Below are positions 1 to 11,419 of a stretch of DNA of 64,000 bases, one piece after another. The notes under the pieces are model-generated. The model was not told where the DNA came from, made no database searches, and saw nothing but the letters and a program-made list of their open reading frames with translations. Source of the DNA: Isoperla grammatica (Eukaryota > Arthropoda > Insecta > Plecoptera > Perlodidae). The stretch covers positions 8,471,363-8,535,362 of the forward strand of contig OX246748.1 in assembly GCA_945910005.1 (NCBI GenBank), read 5' to 3'. The position numbers were made by a program, and so were the translations under genes. Position 1 is the first letter of the stretch; each line of letters starts with the position of its first letter.

Positions 1-90
1 TATCTTCGAGACTTCCTCCAACTCTCACTAAACACGAGGCAGATCTTCGCAGAGAAAGCGCGCATGTACATTGCGTCTAGTTCGCCGTGA
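1..90 (+). CDS. Possible C-terminal end of an upstream gene (partial)
   Basis: Frame 1 is open from the window edge to a TGA at 88-90 and encodes about 29 residues beginning YLRDFLQLSLNTRQIFAEKA. The composition looks like ordinary protein rather than repeat translation, and AT-rich DNA that could be a 3' UTR follows. I do not recognise the family. With no splice signal or start in view, this may equally be a chance open frame. It is listed because a gene entering from the left would end like this. Confidence 0.25.
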   Translation, partial: YLRDFLQLSLNTRQIFAEKARMYIASSSP

Positions 91-1890
91 CGTCAGCATG
101 GGACAAGACAGCGTGTGGTGAGTGTGTTGCAAAATACAAGCATTGTTGTTACGGCGATAAAATTATTCCTACGTTGATGATGTGTTATGAGTTAGGAACT
201 AGATTTGATCATATTTGTTATTTCTTTAAGGCGGTACGGCACGCTTACCTGTCTATATTGGGACGAATAATTCCAACAGCCTGTGTATAAATTCACGGTA
301 AAGAAAAAGTTGTAAACAATTCTTGTAAATATCATTAATTTATGCACTTACTTAAAGTGTCAGTAAAATTTGTTTTAATTGCGATTTTTTGTTATCAGTA
401 TGCAATATAGTTTCTACGATGCGTTAAAATAATTGTTCAACATATTTAATCTAAAAGGTTAGTCTATAATCTAGATATTAAAATACAGTCAACTTTTTTA
501 GGAATATATCAAGAACGCTATGTGCCGTTTAAAAAGTGAATTATATCATGAAAGGTGATAGAGATTTACCCAAAATATCAATAATAATGTCTATTTAATT
601 AAATCTTGTGTTAGAATTAAAAACAATTAACACAAATTCTAATTTAATTTCACAACTTAAACAATTTCAACCACCTATAAAGAAAAAGTGTCGATTGTTG
701 CTTGCAGGCTATACAAAGCAAAGCACTAATCTTGCGCAAAATTTACTTGATTGCCTAGTTATTATTTTCAATTGAATCAAATCTGAACATTGATTTTTCC
801 TTTAGATGAGAAGACGCAAGTTTGGAGCAGCAAGGGAGGCTCGAATATTTCACCGACGAAGAGTGGAAAAATTAATCTAAATAAAAAATGTATCAAAAAA
901 CAGAAAAAAGCAAATAACAAAAGAAATAAAACAAAAAAACACCGTGTAGCAAACTATTCAAATATTGTAAAAGGAGTGCATTAGTCTTGTTTAAACTGAA
1001 TTTTAATTAATACAGTCTTGTAATGCCAAAGTTGGCACAAACGCGCGTTTTCTGCGTCGATCCGCATATTTGCACGATTTTCTAATTGCGCTTTTTTCAG
1101 CTCGCGAATAAATATTGCACGAGTACACAGCACAACGCTATTGTACGTAGTATTGTGTGGTAGCTGTAGTTAGTAGTAGTATTGTGTGGTAGATGTAGTT
1201 AGTAGTATCAGTGTGTGGTTTGTAGAAGTAGAGTAGAAATAGTGATGTGCTCAGTACTCGTGCTAGAAACTAATTCAAAGAATGAATTTTTGAAGTGAAA
1301 AGTAAATTGTATTCTTGTATACCGTATTTTCGTCTATCAGACGGTTGGGCCCGGCCGTTAAATAGACTCGCTCTAGACACAGACACTAGTCTACTCCTTG
1401 TTTCTTTGCTCCGCGGTGAAGGCGGAGATGGACGGCTATGGGGATGGAGGAGGCCGATTTAAAAAAACAAAAAAAATTGTTTTCACATTATAATGCAGAC
1501 ATTGTTGTGAGAAAAATAGATTCAGCTTACGTATAATCTGAAAATGACTACTCTGTTTAAATCTTTATATCTGTATTCTTTGTTATTGTTTTCAATCGAA
1601 CATTGTAATGCTATAAATGCAATAATAAACGAGCTTCTTGCTTAATTGTTACCCAAAGTTTCTATTCTTAATAAATTAAGTTTATTCGTAAAGCACGTAA
1701 TAAAAGTGATTATTAGCTCTGACTGTGTAAATAAATAACTTACATGTGTACATTTTTAAACCAGTGTTTACGTTTACGTGTTGTACTATTATTAAAGACA
1801 AGTGCTTCCGTATGTGTTATTTTATTTTACTATGATACCTAACCTGTATTGTTCACATTTTGTCTATAACAAAGTTTCAATATTATATAT
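91..1890. other. AT-rich non-coding stretch
   Basis: No convincing coding exon is seen. A TTTAG before position 806 resembles a splice acceptor, but the following frames are short and Lys/Asn-rich, or stop at once. Around 1140-1210 there is a short imprecise GTAGTATTGTGTGGTA direct repeat. Nothing else is recognised. Confidence 0.4.
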
Positions 1891-1896
1891 TAGTGT

Positions 1897-2549
1897 TGTC
1901 TGTTATTATTGTATTGTATAATCATGAAAGGAATATGTAAATGTTGGTATGTTGTTCACCCTACACTTCCCTTCAATGTTTGTAATCATGTGGAACTACT
2001 GTTGTGTTTATTATTATTGTTGTATTGTATCATCAATAAAGGAATATGTAAATGTTGGTATGTGTTCACCCTACACTTCCCTCCAATGTTTGTAATCATG
2101 TGGAACTACTGTTGTGTTTATTATTATTGTTGTATTGTATCATCAATAAAGGAATATGTAAATGTTGGTATGTGTTCACACTACACTTCCCTTCAATGTT
2201 TGTAATCATGTGGAACTACTGTTGTGTTTATTATTATTGTTGTATTGTATCATCAATAAAGGAATCTGTGAATGTTGGTATGAGTTCACCCTACACTTCC
2301 CTCCAATGTTTGTAATCATGTGGAACTACTGTTGTGTTTATTATTATTGTTGTATTGTATCATCAATAAAGAAATATGTAAATGTTGGTATGAGTTCACC
2401 CTACACTTCCCTTCAATGTTTGTAATCATGTGGAACTACTGTTGTGTTTATTATTATTGTTGTATTGTATCATCAATAAAGAAATATGTAAATGTTGGTA
2501 TGAGTTCACCCTACACTTCCCTTCAATGTTTGTAATCATGTGGAATTGT
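1897..2549. repeat. 110-bp tandem repeat, about six units
   Basis: The phrase ATGTAAATGTTGGTATG recurs with a spacing of 110 bases (near 1935, 2045, 2155, 2265, 2375 and 2485), together with CTACACTTCCCT and AATCATGTGGAACTACTG. Units differ by only a few substitutions, so the array is young or homogenised. Each complete unit carries a CATCAATAAAG motif that contains AATAAA. The period is not a multiple of three; open frames across it merely cycle through the same peptides and are not genes. Confidence 0.95.
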
Positions 2550-2778
2550 TTGAGTTTGTTTTTAAGTTGAACATAATCAAACTGTAGCGTACATTACTTT
2601 TGATACATAAATTGCCACCTAAACCTCATCTCAATACCTAAATCTATACTCTTTTTTGGTACATTAACTGTAGATTTGGTCATTATTCTCTTTTTTAGTG
2701 CATCACGGAAGATGAACAAGTGGGCTGGAAAATTCGATAAAAAATCATCTTCATTCCTTGCAATCTGTTGAATAGCTC

Positions 2779-2996
2779 GGATTTACAAAGATGCCTAGCT
2801 CAAAGTTATCCTAATCTAGGCAAATTCTAGCTAGATACATCAAGATAAATCACCTCTGGGTATTACTACACATTCGCAAATAAACTATCATTAGTAAAGT
2901 TGTTGTTATATTTTATCTTTACATTGCAGACGTGATCACTAAGATTTGCCTAAACTAGGACGTCTTGGCACTTGGCCACCTTCGTGAATCAAGGTC
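2779..2996. mobile_element. Foldback MITE, family A (copy 1)
   Basis: The left end (CGGATTTACAAAGATGCC...) is matched in reverse complement by the right end (...CACCTTCGTGAATCAAGG). The same left and right arms recur at 23825-24106. This is a non-autonomous inverted-repeat element of about 220 bp with no coding capacity. No clear target-site duplication was found, so the superfamily is not assigned. Confidence 0.7.
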
Positions 2997-3065
2997 CTGA
3001 TTTTTAATGATGTCCAAATTTGTATTACATAACGCAGTTTCGAAATACCATTCGGGGTCACTTAG

Positions 3066-3223
3066 ACTGGAATTCATAGTCGTCCCCATACACCTAGGGG
3101 CACCCGTTTTTTTTTTTTTTTTATCAAGATAACAGTTGTTTGCATTTATTTCCCATATAGAAAACAAATCCATAGCAACAATGGGTGCCCATAAGGTGTA
3201 GAAGGCGACTATGAATTTCAACC
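3066..3223. mobile_element. Foldback MITE, family B (copy 1)
   Basis: Inverted ends of the type GGAATTCATAGTCG ... CGACTATGAATT bracket about 158 bp that contain a poly-T tract and CCATAGCAACAATGGGTGCC. A second copy with the same termini and core lies at 5682-5833, in the middle of the large palindrome. There is no coding capacity. Confidence 0.75.
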
Positions 3224-3338
3224 TTGATCGCTGATCGTCAGAAAGTTGATCGTCCTATTGTTGACAACAGTCGATTTGGAAACATCACATGAAAAGTATG
3301 TGAATAGCGAACTCGCAACTGACGTCACATCCGGACTA

Positions 3339-3597
3339 CAACAATGGAACAAACGAATTGAACTGAACACAAACAATCAGCTGTCAAAATAATAAAATTG
3401 CAACCATACAAATAAAAACAAGTGTAGCAGCTGTAGTAACTGCTTGCCATTTAAAACTTTTAACGATGGACAACGACTAAGCGAAAGTTTTGTATGTGTA
3501 TTTGTTTGTTTTTTGTTTTGTTTTCTAAAATCAGGAGAAATTATTTTTTGACAGCTTTTTGTTTGTCCATCGATTCAATTCATTAGTTTCATTGTTG
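3339..3597. mobile_element. Foldback MITE, about 260 bp
   Basis: The left arm CAACAATGGAACAAACGAAT is matched in reverse by the right arm, which ends TTAGTTTCATTGTTG. Inner parts also pair (CAGCTGTCAAAATAAT with ATTATTTTTTGACAGCT). Each arm is about 55 bp and the interior is AT-rich non-coding DNA. Confidence 0.7.
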
Positions 3598-5090
3598 TCT
3601 TTTGGTGTTCGTTCATATACACATATTTATTAGAAATCAGTGGTTGTCGAGGGGGCCCCTAAGTCGCGGGAGAGTTGCGTCACTTGAGGTGTCACATCTC
3701 TTGCAATGTACGCCGCGTGTTGGGAAGTAGCAACGAGCCTAGATAACATGTTTATCAGATCAGATCTTGTCGCGCATTAGAAAAAACTAAGATACAAGTC
3801 GATGTTTGTAGCGATGTAAAGTCAAAGTTGGCCCCTGATCGAGCAAAGTCTCACAGAGACTAACGATAGTTTACATCACCGCGACTTTGCGTGTCCTTGA
3901 ATCCTTCAATCAGCTCATGCGTAATATAATAATAATATGCATAATAATAGGGAATATTGTAAATTTATTGGTTCGATCATCTGAAATCGATAGACCTGCA
4001 TCTACAAACACCGGCAAAACACTTTTCCATTTCAAAATGTCACAGTTTGATGTTTGATATTTTTTCTTTCCCGGGCTTTTATCGTGACACGGATGGTTAC
4101 GTCATAATCGAGTAATCATTATTGTTTGATGAGAGTCGTGTGCCAGAATTAAGATGTAAGTTTTATTTGGTTTGGTTTGGTTCTTTAGTTTAGCAATCTT
4201 CCTCTATAGCTGCACAACCCGTTTAGTCTTCGCTCACTCGTTTTCTGTCCACTTGCCACTGCTAGTCCTTTGCATAACGAGAATGACGGTATAAAATTTG
4301 GGTCAAAGGATGACATATATCAAAAGAAAGCTTGAGACGAGTACTTTTCAAAAAAACATGATATACTGCTGGCAAATCCAGCTTTCTATGTCAAAACCAG
4401 AGTCAAAGGTCAAATTTGTAATTTTTTAAATAATTTTTAATAAAATAATGAAAAATGTTTGCAAGTTTAATCATACACTTTTAGTAAGGTTAATGTGTTA
4501 TGTTTCTTAAAAAAAAATTAAATTAACCATTTAGCCTTTTTTTACCTTAATTGAGGTCAATTTCCTCAAAATGGGTAATTTTTAAAATTTCCTTCGATTT
4601 ATTGGCCAATATTCATTATATCAACGTTCTTACTCATAAATACGTTAAAATGAATAGTTCTTATTGTTATCACATTGTTTTCACGGTATTCATTCAAAAT
4701 GGCGGTCAAAGGTCAATAGGTAAGTATCGTCAAACTAGGTCTAGTAACTAAAATATTACTTGTGGGTACTCTAAAGACGCAGAATTTTAACTGCAATTAC
4801 AATAACGAATAACAATATCATGTTTTAATCGTAAGAGAATGTAATTATCATATAACTTATAAACTACTTAAGATTGTTACTGAATTTCTAATTAATGTCC
4901 TCGGACATCAGGGTATTCTTGAATGGGTCTGCAACTGCAACAATATACATTTTTAGAAAAGAACATGACCATGCTCAGATACGTGATATGATAGTATGAT
5001 ATGATATATGTCCTAGCAGTCACTGTCTACTGTCTAGTCGTCAAATTAATCAGATTGAAGTCAAAATCACTCAAAATTGAAGTCGTCAGA

Positions 5091-5600
5091 TTAATCACCT
5101 TCTGATTCACTGGAATTCTCATGCTGGGTACCGATATTTGGACAGTCCTTCAGCTTACACGCGTGGGTACACTTCAGCTGATTGGCCAAACACTCATAGG
5201 TCGGCATCTTGCAAACACGGAAACAGTTACAGGCTAGGAGATCCATAACGGTCAAAGGTACTGGAGTTCCAATCATCCACTCGTTGCTCAGATCTCCTTC
5301 TGCCGTGGTTTTCCATCCATAGCCACACAGATCGGGAACATCAGGGTTGGCTTCCAAGCAACGTATCAATAGATCGTGTTTGGTTGATAACTCACAGTCG
5401 CAGGATATGAAGCAGTAAGCAATCGTTACAAGGTGGTAGCTGATTAGACTTCATATCATCACACTTACTTCTAAAAAGCTCGTAGCGCAGCAGGTTGACG
5501 CATGACAGAGTCGTGGTCAAAGAGCAGAGTTTACAGACAAACTCTTCGAGTTTTTTTGATGACATCGATAGAAACTCTCCAGTCCTGATCCATCTTGCTT
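5091..5600 (-). pseudogene. Cys-rich C-terminal fragment of an uncharacterised multicopy protein (left arm)
   Basis: Read on the minus strand, the fragment starts near FVCKLCSLTTTLSCVNLLRY, continues with LPPCNDCLLLHILR, shifts frame near 5375-5395, then runs open to a stop at 5091. The last part contains GYGWKTTAEGDLSNEWMIGT, then a cluster spaced like C-x-C-x3-C-x7-C-x6-C-x3-C-x4-C. From memory, this order (FVC..., LPP...LL.H..R, GW, hydrophobic strand, CxC cluster) is the C-terminal half of large uncharacterised proteins found in many copies in some invertebrate genomes. Their function is unknown and they may be transposon-associated. The frameshift and the lack of an N-terminal half make this a broken copy. 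Confidence 0.5.
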
Positions 5601-5681
5601 AGCTTGACACAGAAATGCGAGTTTTTTTCTCATGATATTCAAAGTTCTCTTTTTCCCTTTACCATACTGAATGAGCTCACT

Positions 5682-5833
5682 CAGGTTGGAACACATAGTC
5701 GTCCCCTACACCTATAAATGCGCCCGTTGTTAACAAGGTAACAGTTTCATACATGTCATTTCCCATATAGAAAACATATCCATAGCAACATTGGGTGCCT
5801 CTAGGTGAAGTGGCCGACTATGAATTCCAACCT
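5682..5833. mobile_element. Foldback MITE, family B (copy 2)
   Basis: It starts CAGGTTGGAACACATAGTCG and ends CGACTATGAATTCCAACC, with the same inner CCATAGCAACATTGGGTGCC as the copy at 3066-3223. It occupies the spacer of the large palindrome, so it probably inserted after, or together with, the formation of that structure. Confidence 0.75.
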
Positions 5834-5919
5834 TTGTTACAACCAGTGCATGGAGGTCAGGGAGGGTATTACATACCTCGAATCCCAACGAACTCGCTAG
5901 TTTTTGCACATCTTCGAAG

Positions 5920-6400
5920 TGTGTTTGATTTTTGGTAGTCAAGCGTCAACCAGCTGCCCTACGAGCTTTTTAAAAGTAAATGTGATGATATTAAGTCTAA
6001 TCAGCTACCACCTTGAAACGATTGCCTACTGCTTCAAATCCTGCGGCTGCGAGCTAACCACCAAACAGCGGTCTGGATACGTTGTTTGGACGCCAATTCT
6101 GATGTTCCTGATCCGCGTGGCTATGGATGGGAAACCACGGCAGAAGGAGATCTGAGCAACGAGTGGATGATTGGAACTCCAGTACCTTTGACCGTTATGG
6201 ATCTCATAGCCTGAAACTGTTGCCGTGTTTGCAAGATGCCGACATGCGAGTGTTTGGCCAATCAATAAAAGTGTACCCACGCTTGTAAGCTGAAGGATTG
6301 TACAAATACCAGTACCAGTACCAGTACCAGTCCCAGTACCAGTACCAGTACCAGTAGCCAGCATGAGAATTCCCGTGAGTCAGAAGGTGATTAATCTGAC
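5920..6400 (+). pseudogene. Second, more decayed copy of the Cys-rich gene fragment (right arm)
   Basis: This is the mirror copy of 5091-5600, now readable on the plus strand. The stretch encoding GYGWETTAEGDLSNEWMIGT is kept near 6112-6170, but an in-frame TGA follows ...VMDLIA and a TAA follows ...CECLANQ, and the end is disrupted by a CCAGTA repeat. It cannot encode a working protein. Together with the left copy it shows that the gene fragment was already part of the element before or when the palindrome formed. Confidence 0.5.
6306..6357. repeat. CCAGTA hexanucleotide microsatellite
   Basis: About nine imperfect CCAGTA units. They are absent from the matching position of the left arm near 5135, so the expansion arose after the palindrome formed. 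Open frames through it (Gly/Thr or Trp/Tyr alternations) are not genes. Confidence 0.9.
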
Positions 6401-7185
6401 AACTTGGACAGTGACTGCTAAGGTAGATATAACATAATACTAACATCATATCACGTATCTCAGCATGGTCATGCTCTTTTCTAAAAATGTATTTTGTTGC
6501 AGTTGCACACCCATTCAAGAATAACCTGATGTCTGAGGACATTAATTAGAAATTCAGTAACAACCTTAAGAAGTTTATAAGTTATATGATAATTACATTC
6601 TCTTACGATTAAAACATGATATTGTTATTCGTTATTGTAATTGCAGTTAAAATTCTGCGTCTTCAGAGTACCCACAAGTAATATTTTAGTTACTAGACCT
6701 AGTTTGACGATACTCACCTATTGACCTTTGACCGCCATTTTGAATGAATACCGTGAAAACAATGTGATAACAATAAGAACTATTCATTTTTTCACGTATT
6801 TATTAGTAAGTACGTTGATATAAGGAATATTGGCCAATAAATCGAAGAAAATTGTAGAAATTACCCATTTTGAGGAAATTGGCCCCAATCAAGGTCAAAA
6901 AAGGTAAGTAGGTAATTTAATTTTTTTTTTTATAAACTTTATACATTTATCTTACTAAAAGAGTATTTTTTAACTTGCAAACATTTTTTGTTATTTAATA
7001 AAAAAATATTTAAAAAATTACAAATTTGACCTTTGACCCTGGTTTTGACATAGAAAGCTGGATTTGCCAGAGGTATATCATGGTTTTTTGAAAAGTACTC
7101 GTCTCAAGCTTTCATTTGATATATGTCATCCTTTGACCCAAATTTTATACCGACCAGGCCTTTTTCGAGCGTTATGCAAAGGACT

Positions 7186-7880
7186 ATGCGTAGTCTAACA
7201 ACACCCTATTCTAAAGGATATGACATTTTCACGAACTCTTGGACGTGATTTTGTACTGCTATTCTTTTGATATTTTGTTTAGTTTTTTTTTGGCAGTGTG
7301 TTGTAGATTTTTAGTCATTTTACAAACGGAGACTTCTGAGTTCACTAGATAGTAGAAAACGACGTGACCGCTTGTTGGCTTATGGCAGACGGTCGTCAAC
7401 CCTCGAAAACAAATATTCCTCAAAGTTTAAACAAAATGAAAGATCTTTATCTAAAAATACGGGTACACCGTTTGAGCCGAAACCAATTGTTTCATGTTTA
7501 TTTTAACTTGTGGTAACCAGTAAGCAAATAACAAATAATGTGTAACTTTCCTATTGACACCATTTCTGATTCTTCTTCGTCAAGCGATTGCGTTAGTAAA
7601 ATTGTTAAATCTGACGCCTTCCTTGGCCTTGCTTACTGTCAGCGAAGAACATTTAGCTCGCCTCCAGATGTGATCGTCTCCTCGTTAGCTACTCCTAAGA
7701 AAGTATTGTATTTATATTGTAGGCTATTTGTATTTTATTGTAGCTGCAAGTGTGCAGTGTTGAAAGTTGAGTTGTAAAATTGCAATCTTTCTTGTGACAA
7801 CTAAACCTTGTGACAGACAGTGTATCGTAAACGCTTGCACGTGTCCTATACGACACCTCATCTACTGTTTATGACTACGA
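7186..7880. other. Non-coding stretch
   Basis: No supported gene. A 79-codon open frame at 7538-7777 begins MCNFPIDTISDSSSSSD, but shows no recognised domain, no convincing splice context and a composition that drifts to AT-rich at its end; I do not call it. Confidence 0.4.
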
Positions 7881-7884
7881 CAAT

Positions 7885-8098
7885 TACCATGCGACTTTAT
7901 GACGTGAAGCCGACATAACGATGTATTCAACAACATATATGTCATATTATGACGTCGGGGGTGATTGGAGGAAAAGGACATACATGAGTAGGAGGACGAA
8001 AAAGTAAGATTTAAAGGAGTTAAGGAGAGGAAAGAGGAGGACATAGTCTTTTCATCGCCTCTTACGACTGGCAGAGTGGTCACCCTGGACAAAATCCT
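7885..8098 (-). mobile_element. SINE-like element, copy 1
   Basis: In reverse complement it carries the family core: CAGGGTGACCACTCTGCCAG, then TCGTAAGAGGCGA, a C/T-rich block, and CTCCTTAACTCCTTT. Its end (GACGTCATAATATGACAT...) resembles the end of the copy at 58155-58370 rather than the CGTCGTTAAACACC end of other copies, which suggests two 3' variants. Confidence 0.7.
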
Positions 8099-8934
8099 AC
8101 GCCGAGCCTATACGGGGTTCGTGTTTGCAATTATTATACAAACCCAAAAAGTGGTAAGAGGTTGTATTTTGTTGCGAGGGGAAAAAATACACACCAAGTT
8201 AATATTTGTATATATTGACCTCTTGGCCTCCTATCCAACTTTACAGTCGGGTTGTGGGGAGCATCAGGCACATGCTACTCAATTTCTTGGGCTAACATCT
8301 TCTTCGTTGCCATATTTGTATAATATTTGTAATACGTAACAAAAACTATACCTACCTCGAATTATTTTCATAAATATTGCAGATTTTAAGATCTTCAAAC
8401 TCCCTATTTTTTATTACAATGATGGTAAAAACCTACGTTTTCGGATCTATAGAGAGCTGTACAACCTTCAGTAAAAATGTCACCATTTTCACATCAACAC
8501 ACAGACGTTTTTACTAACTTTGAAACAAGCTTGCTCTATTTTAAACTTGGGAAACGCTTTGTGTATGACGCGTTGATAAGCGTTGATATCCGGTATGTGC
8601 GTTTGTTACACGCGTAACGCGTTCCTTGTCTTTGGCCTTTGCTACTGGCAAACTTCCACACGCTCCAGACCTTGACTAGTAAAGGAAGGGATGCCCAAAA
8701 AGTATTGATCTATCGACATTATTATTGGCTTTGCGATAGTTTGTTGTGTTTATTTATCAAAAATTCAAATGTAATCACCAACTTCTATGCTTTACATCTC
8801 TTATTTTTAAAAGTTGGCTAATCGAGACGAAGAGTGGGTGAAATATGAAGATAAAATTAGGGGGGTGTTTGGAGAAATGGAATAAATAGAAGGGCGGGGA
8901 GGAAGTGGAAATGGGGAGGATGTGGACTGCATTT

Positions 8935-9185
8935 CGTCTGACTTCTCCCCCTCGACCTGTCCGGCTAGGATGGCCCTACCAGAACCATCGCTTCCGCTGG
9001 CATAGCTTTTGGGATCACCAAAGCACTTTGCCAATCGTAAGAGGCGTGAAAATGAGGCCCCCTCTTCTCTGTCCTCCCTATAACTCCTTTAAATATTAGT
9101 CCTACAACTTGTCCCTGTCCTTCAATCACCCCCAGACGTCATTCGACCTAGTTGTCGAGTACGCATGTCGTTAAAAAATCGAGTA
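8935..9185 (+). mobile_element. SINE-like element, copy 2 (diverged)
   Basis: It contains GCCAATCGTAAGAGGCGTGA, a pyrimidine-rich block with CCTCCCTATAACTCCTTTAA, CCCCCAGACGTCATTCGACC, and an altered tail TTGTCGAGTACGCATGTCGT. The order is the same as in the copies at 55741-55938 and 58669-58999. Confidence 0.65.
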
Positions 9186-9189
9186 GCAT

Positions 9190-10168
9190 TGCAATAATAG
9201 AGAATGTAAAGCAACAAAAAATCACCCAACACTACATTCGCCACTGTATAGGATACAAAGAAACAATCTTTTTTTCTTCTTTTTTTGTATGCTTTTTTAT
9301 TTCCTACCAGACAAGGAAAAACAATGGCGTGAGATAAAAAGTGAATAGGTAGCCCAGGATGATTTTAATCAATCATAGTGAGAGGTCATATGGACAGAAG
9401 GTCAACATAGTGCGTAGCGAGCAATCGCCTGAGGTGCACTTACTGGTTTTTGTGAGGGGGCTCGGGGGGGGGGGCTGTTTGGCCAGTCTTTTTAAACCAG
9501 AAAATGTTAACATTGAATCTCCACCAAAATGTGTATATAAATTTATAAATCGGCGAATAATTCCGAAATTCCTGCGTTTTGTGTGTTTGTGTGAATGAGA
9601 GCATGAATGCAATCTTTCCACATTCATATTGATATTCTTTCAACATGTGTAGACTAATATTTGCAAAATAATGAACAAAATAACAAAACCTATATTATAC
9701 TGATGTTGAAACTTGTATGTAGCGAAATCCAGAAATTTTATTCTCCAAACAACCATTGAGAGATAAAACAATATATCAAAAGGTTCCCAGCAAGAATTAT
9801 CTGTGATGACAAAATTGATGATATTTAAGCTTTTAGTGACGTATGTCTCACGCACGTTATAAGCAATGATGCTAATCGAGACGATGCATGGGTGATCATG
9901 AATAGAAAATTAGTACAAAAAGACACATGATAATAATGAGCAAAGCATTAGACATAAAAGATTACCTAAAATGGAACTAACGTTGACCAGAATGCAACCA
10001 CGGTAATTATTTTTTAAACCACTCATCGATAGAGTTATCTAATTCGGGTGGTATTTTCCCATGTCAAGAGACGAATGCTGGGATCGAGTATTTTAAAATA
10101 TAGACCTAGGCTCTCCTTACTAAATGGGTTGTGCCTCGGTAGGTTTCCTACGAAAAAATGTTATTATT
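9190..10168. other. Non-coding stretch
   Basis: AT-rich DNA with a G-run at about 9460-9472. Short open frames on both strands show no recognisable domain. Confidence 0.4.
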
Positions 10169-10176
10169 ACTAACAG

Positions 10177-11414
10177 TAAGGTGACCATATTTTGAATATT
10201 GCAAACCGCGACAAACAAAGTGTGAGGATTACGATCTCCATGGACAAGCACAAGATTTGAGCCGAAAGATAAAGATAAAGATAAAGATAAGATGTTTATT
10301 CTTCAGGACATACATACATGGTAATTGTACAAGGTCATCTCTGACGAGATGTGCGAAGAGTGGTCTGCGTGTGCATACAGCACAGACATGACGGGTGTTT
10401 CCATTACAACACAAAACAAAACAATATTTAAAGTTGAAATAATTAGCCTGTAATAGGAACTTTGCTTTGATGCATTATGCATACTCTGTGCATCCTCAAT
10501 TGAATTATATTTAACACAATAACATTTAAAGTTGAAGTAATAAGCCTTTAATAAGGACTTTGTTTTGAACTTTTGTACATAATAAAGAAAGCCTTAAATG
10601 GAGATAATAGTTCCACAGCACATTTAAATACATTTAACAACATGAAAACATTTAAGTAATTAGAGCTTACTACTGTAGGAACTTTTCTGTTCTTTTTACA
10701 GAATAAAAGGATTCATCGATTAACATATTTTTTAGCCTAAATTTGAATAATGATAGGCTAGTGCAGTCTTTTATTTCATATGGTAGTGCATTGTAGAGTA
10801 AGGTTCCCTGGTAAAATGGACTCTTTTGGCATTGTGTTGAAGTTTGCCTTTGAATTCTGAAAGTTGTTTTGGCGAGTGTTATGTGAGTGTATATCCAGGT
10901 TTGTTTCAAAGTCCTTGATGTTGCTTTTTACAAATGTCAGAGGCGAAGAGACGAAACATTCTTAATCCAAATTTGCATGCAAAATGCCCAGATAACAACT
11001 TTCTAAAATGAATTAATAAAACAAAATAAATATCAATACATTATTACACATATAAATTTTAATTAATACATACATTTTTGTAGGCATGTTAGGCCTATGC
11101 CCGATCGTATTTCGCCAGCCGTCTGTTGAAGGAATAAACTCTGCTGACTGTGAGTTGAGTGAGTGCGTGATTGTGTGAGTCAGCGTCTGCGAATGCAACC
11201 TGCATGTGCCGAGGGCTAGCAACTGTAAGCCCCCCCCCCTCCCCCCACTGCTACAATCGACCGCGTTGTCTTTATTGACAGAATGCCGGGACACCTTTTC
11301 CCCAAAAATTACAAACCGGGAAAAATACGTATCACAATGAATCTCGCGGGACACCGGTACAAGTGTTCCGATAACGGTACTGTACCGGTCAAAACTGTAT
11401 GTCTGGTCACCTTA
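10177..11414. mobile_element. hAT-type element with an internal retrotransposon fragment
   Basis: The termini are TAAGGTGACC ... GGTCACCTTA, flanked by ACTAACAG on the left and ACTATCAG on the right: an 8-bp target duplication with one mismatch, the size typical of hAT elements. The right subterminal part has repeated GGGACACC blocks. The interior holds an AAAGAT microsatellite near 10264 and the minus-strand reverse-transcriptase remnant at 10670-10960. No transposase is recognised. Confidence 0.75.
10670..10960 (-). pseudogene. 3' end of a non-LTR retrotransposon ORF2 (reverse transcriptase C-terminus)
   Basis: On the minus strand one frame reads ...DFETNLDIHSHNTRQ and then, after a frameshift, QKSPFYQGTLLYNALPYEIK followed by LSLFKFRLKNMLIDESFYSV. 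The order HNTR ... FYQG..L.N.LP.EI ... LSLFK..L...L is the usual C-terminal end of CR1/Jockey-like reverse transcriptase proteins. The catalytic domain is absent, so this is a 5'-truncated dead copy. A second, related non-coding block follows toward 10440. Confidence 0.7.
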
Positions 11415-11419
11415 ACTAT

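Larger units (their letters stand above)
4263..7185. mobile_element. Large diverged palindromic element
   Basis: The outer left end TAGTCCTTTGCATAACG is matched in reverse complement by CGTTATGCAAAGGACTA at the right end. Pairing continues inward through most of 1.4 kb per arm: the GGGTCAAAGGATGACATAT block at about 4300 pairs with 7120-7140, AATTAATGTCCTCGGACATC at about 4891 with about 6530, and the cysteine-rich gene fragment at 5091-5600 with 5920-6390. The arms differ by many substitutions, by indels and by a microsatellite gained only on the right, so this is an old duplication and not a simple assembly artefact. A family B MITE sits near the centre. I saw no clear target-site duplication. 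Confidence 0.75.

Noticed and set aside
790..984. Frame after a TTTAG acceptor-like site
   Set aside because: Lys/Asn-rich low-complexity translation of A-rich DNA; the alternative frame (LEYFTDEEWKN) is preceded by an immediate stop at the acceptor.
1909..2535. Overlapping open frames of 71-98 codons on the plus strand
   Set aside because: They are translations of the 110-bp tandem repeat cycling through the same Cys/Tyr-rich peptides; unit length is not a multiple of three and no start or splice context supports them.
6026..6542. Two minus-strand frames of 112 codons with Gly-Thr or Trp-Tyr repeats
   Set aside because: The repeats come from the CCAGTA microsatellite and the frames cross both pseudogene and non-coding palindrome sequence.
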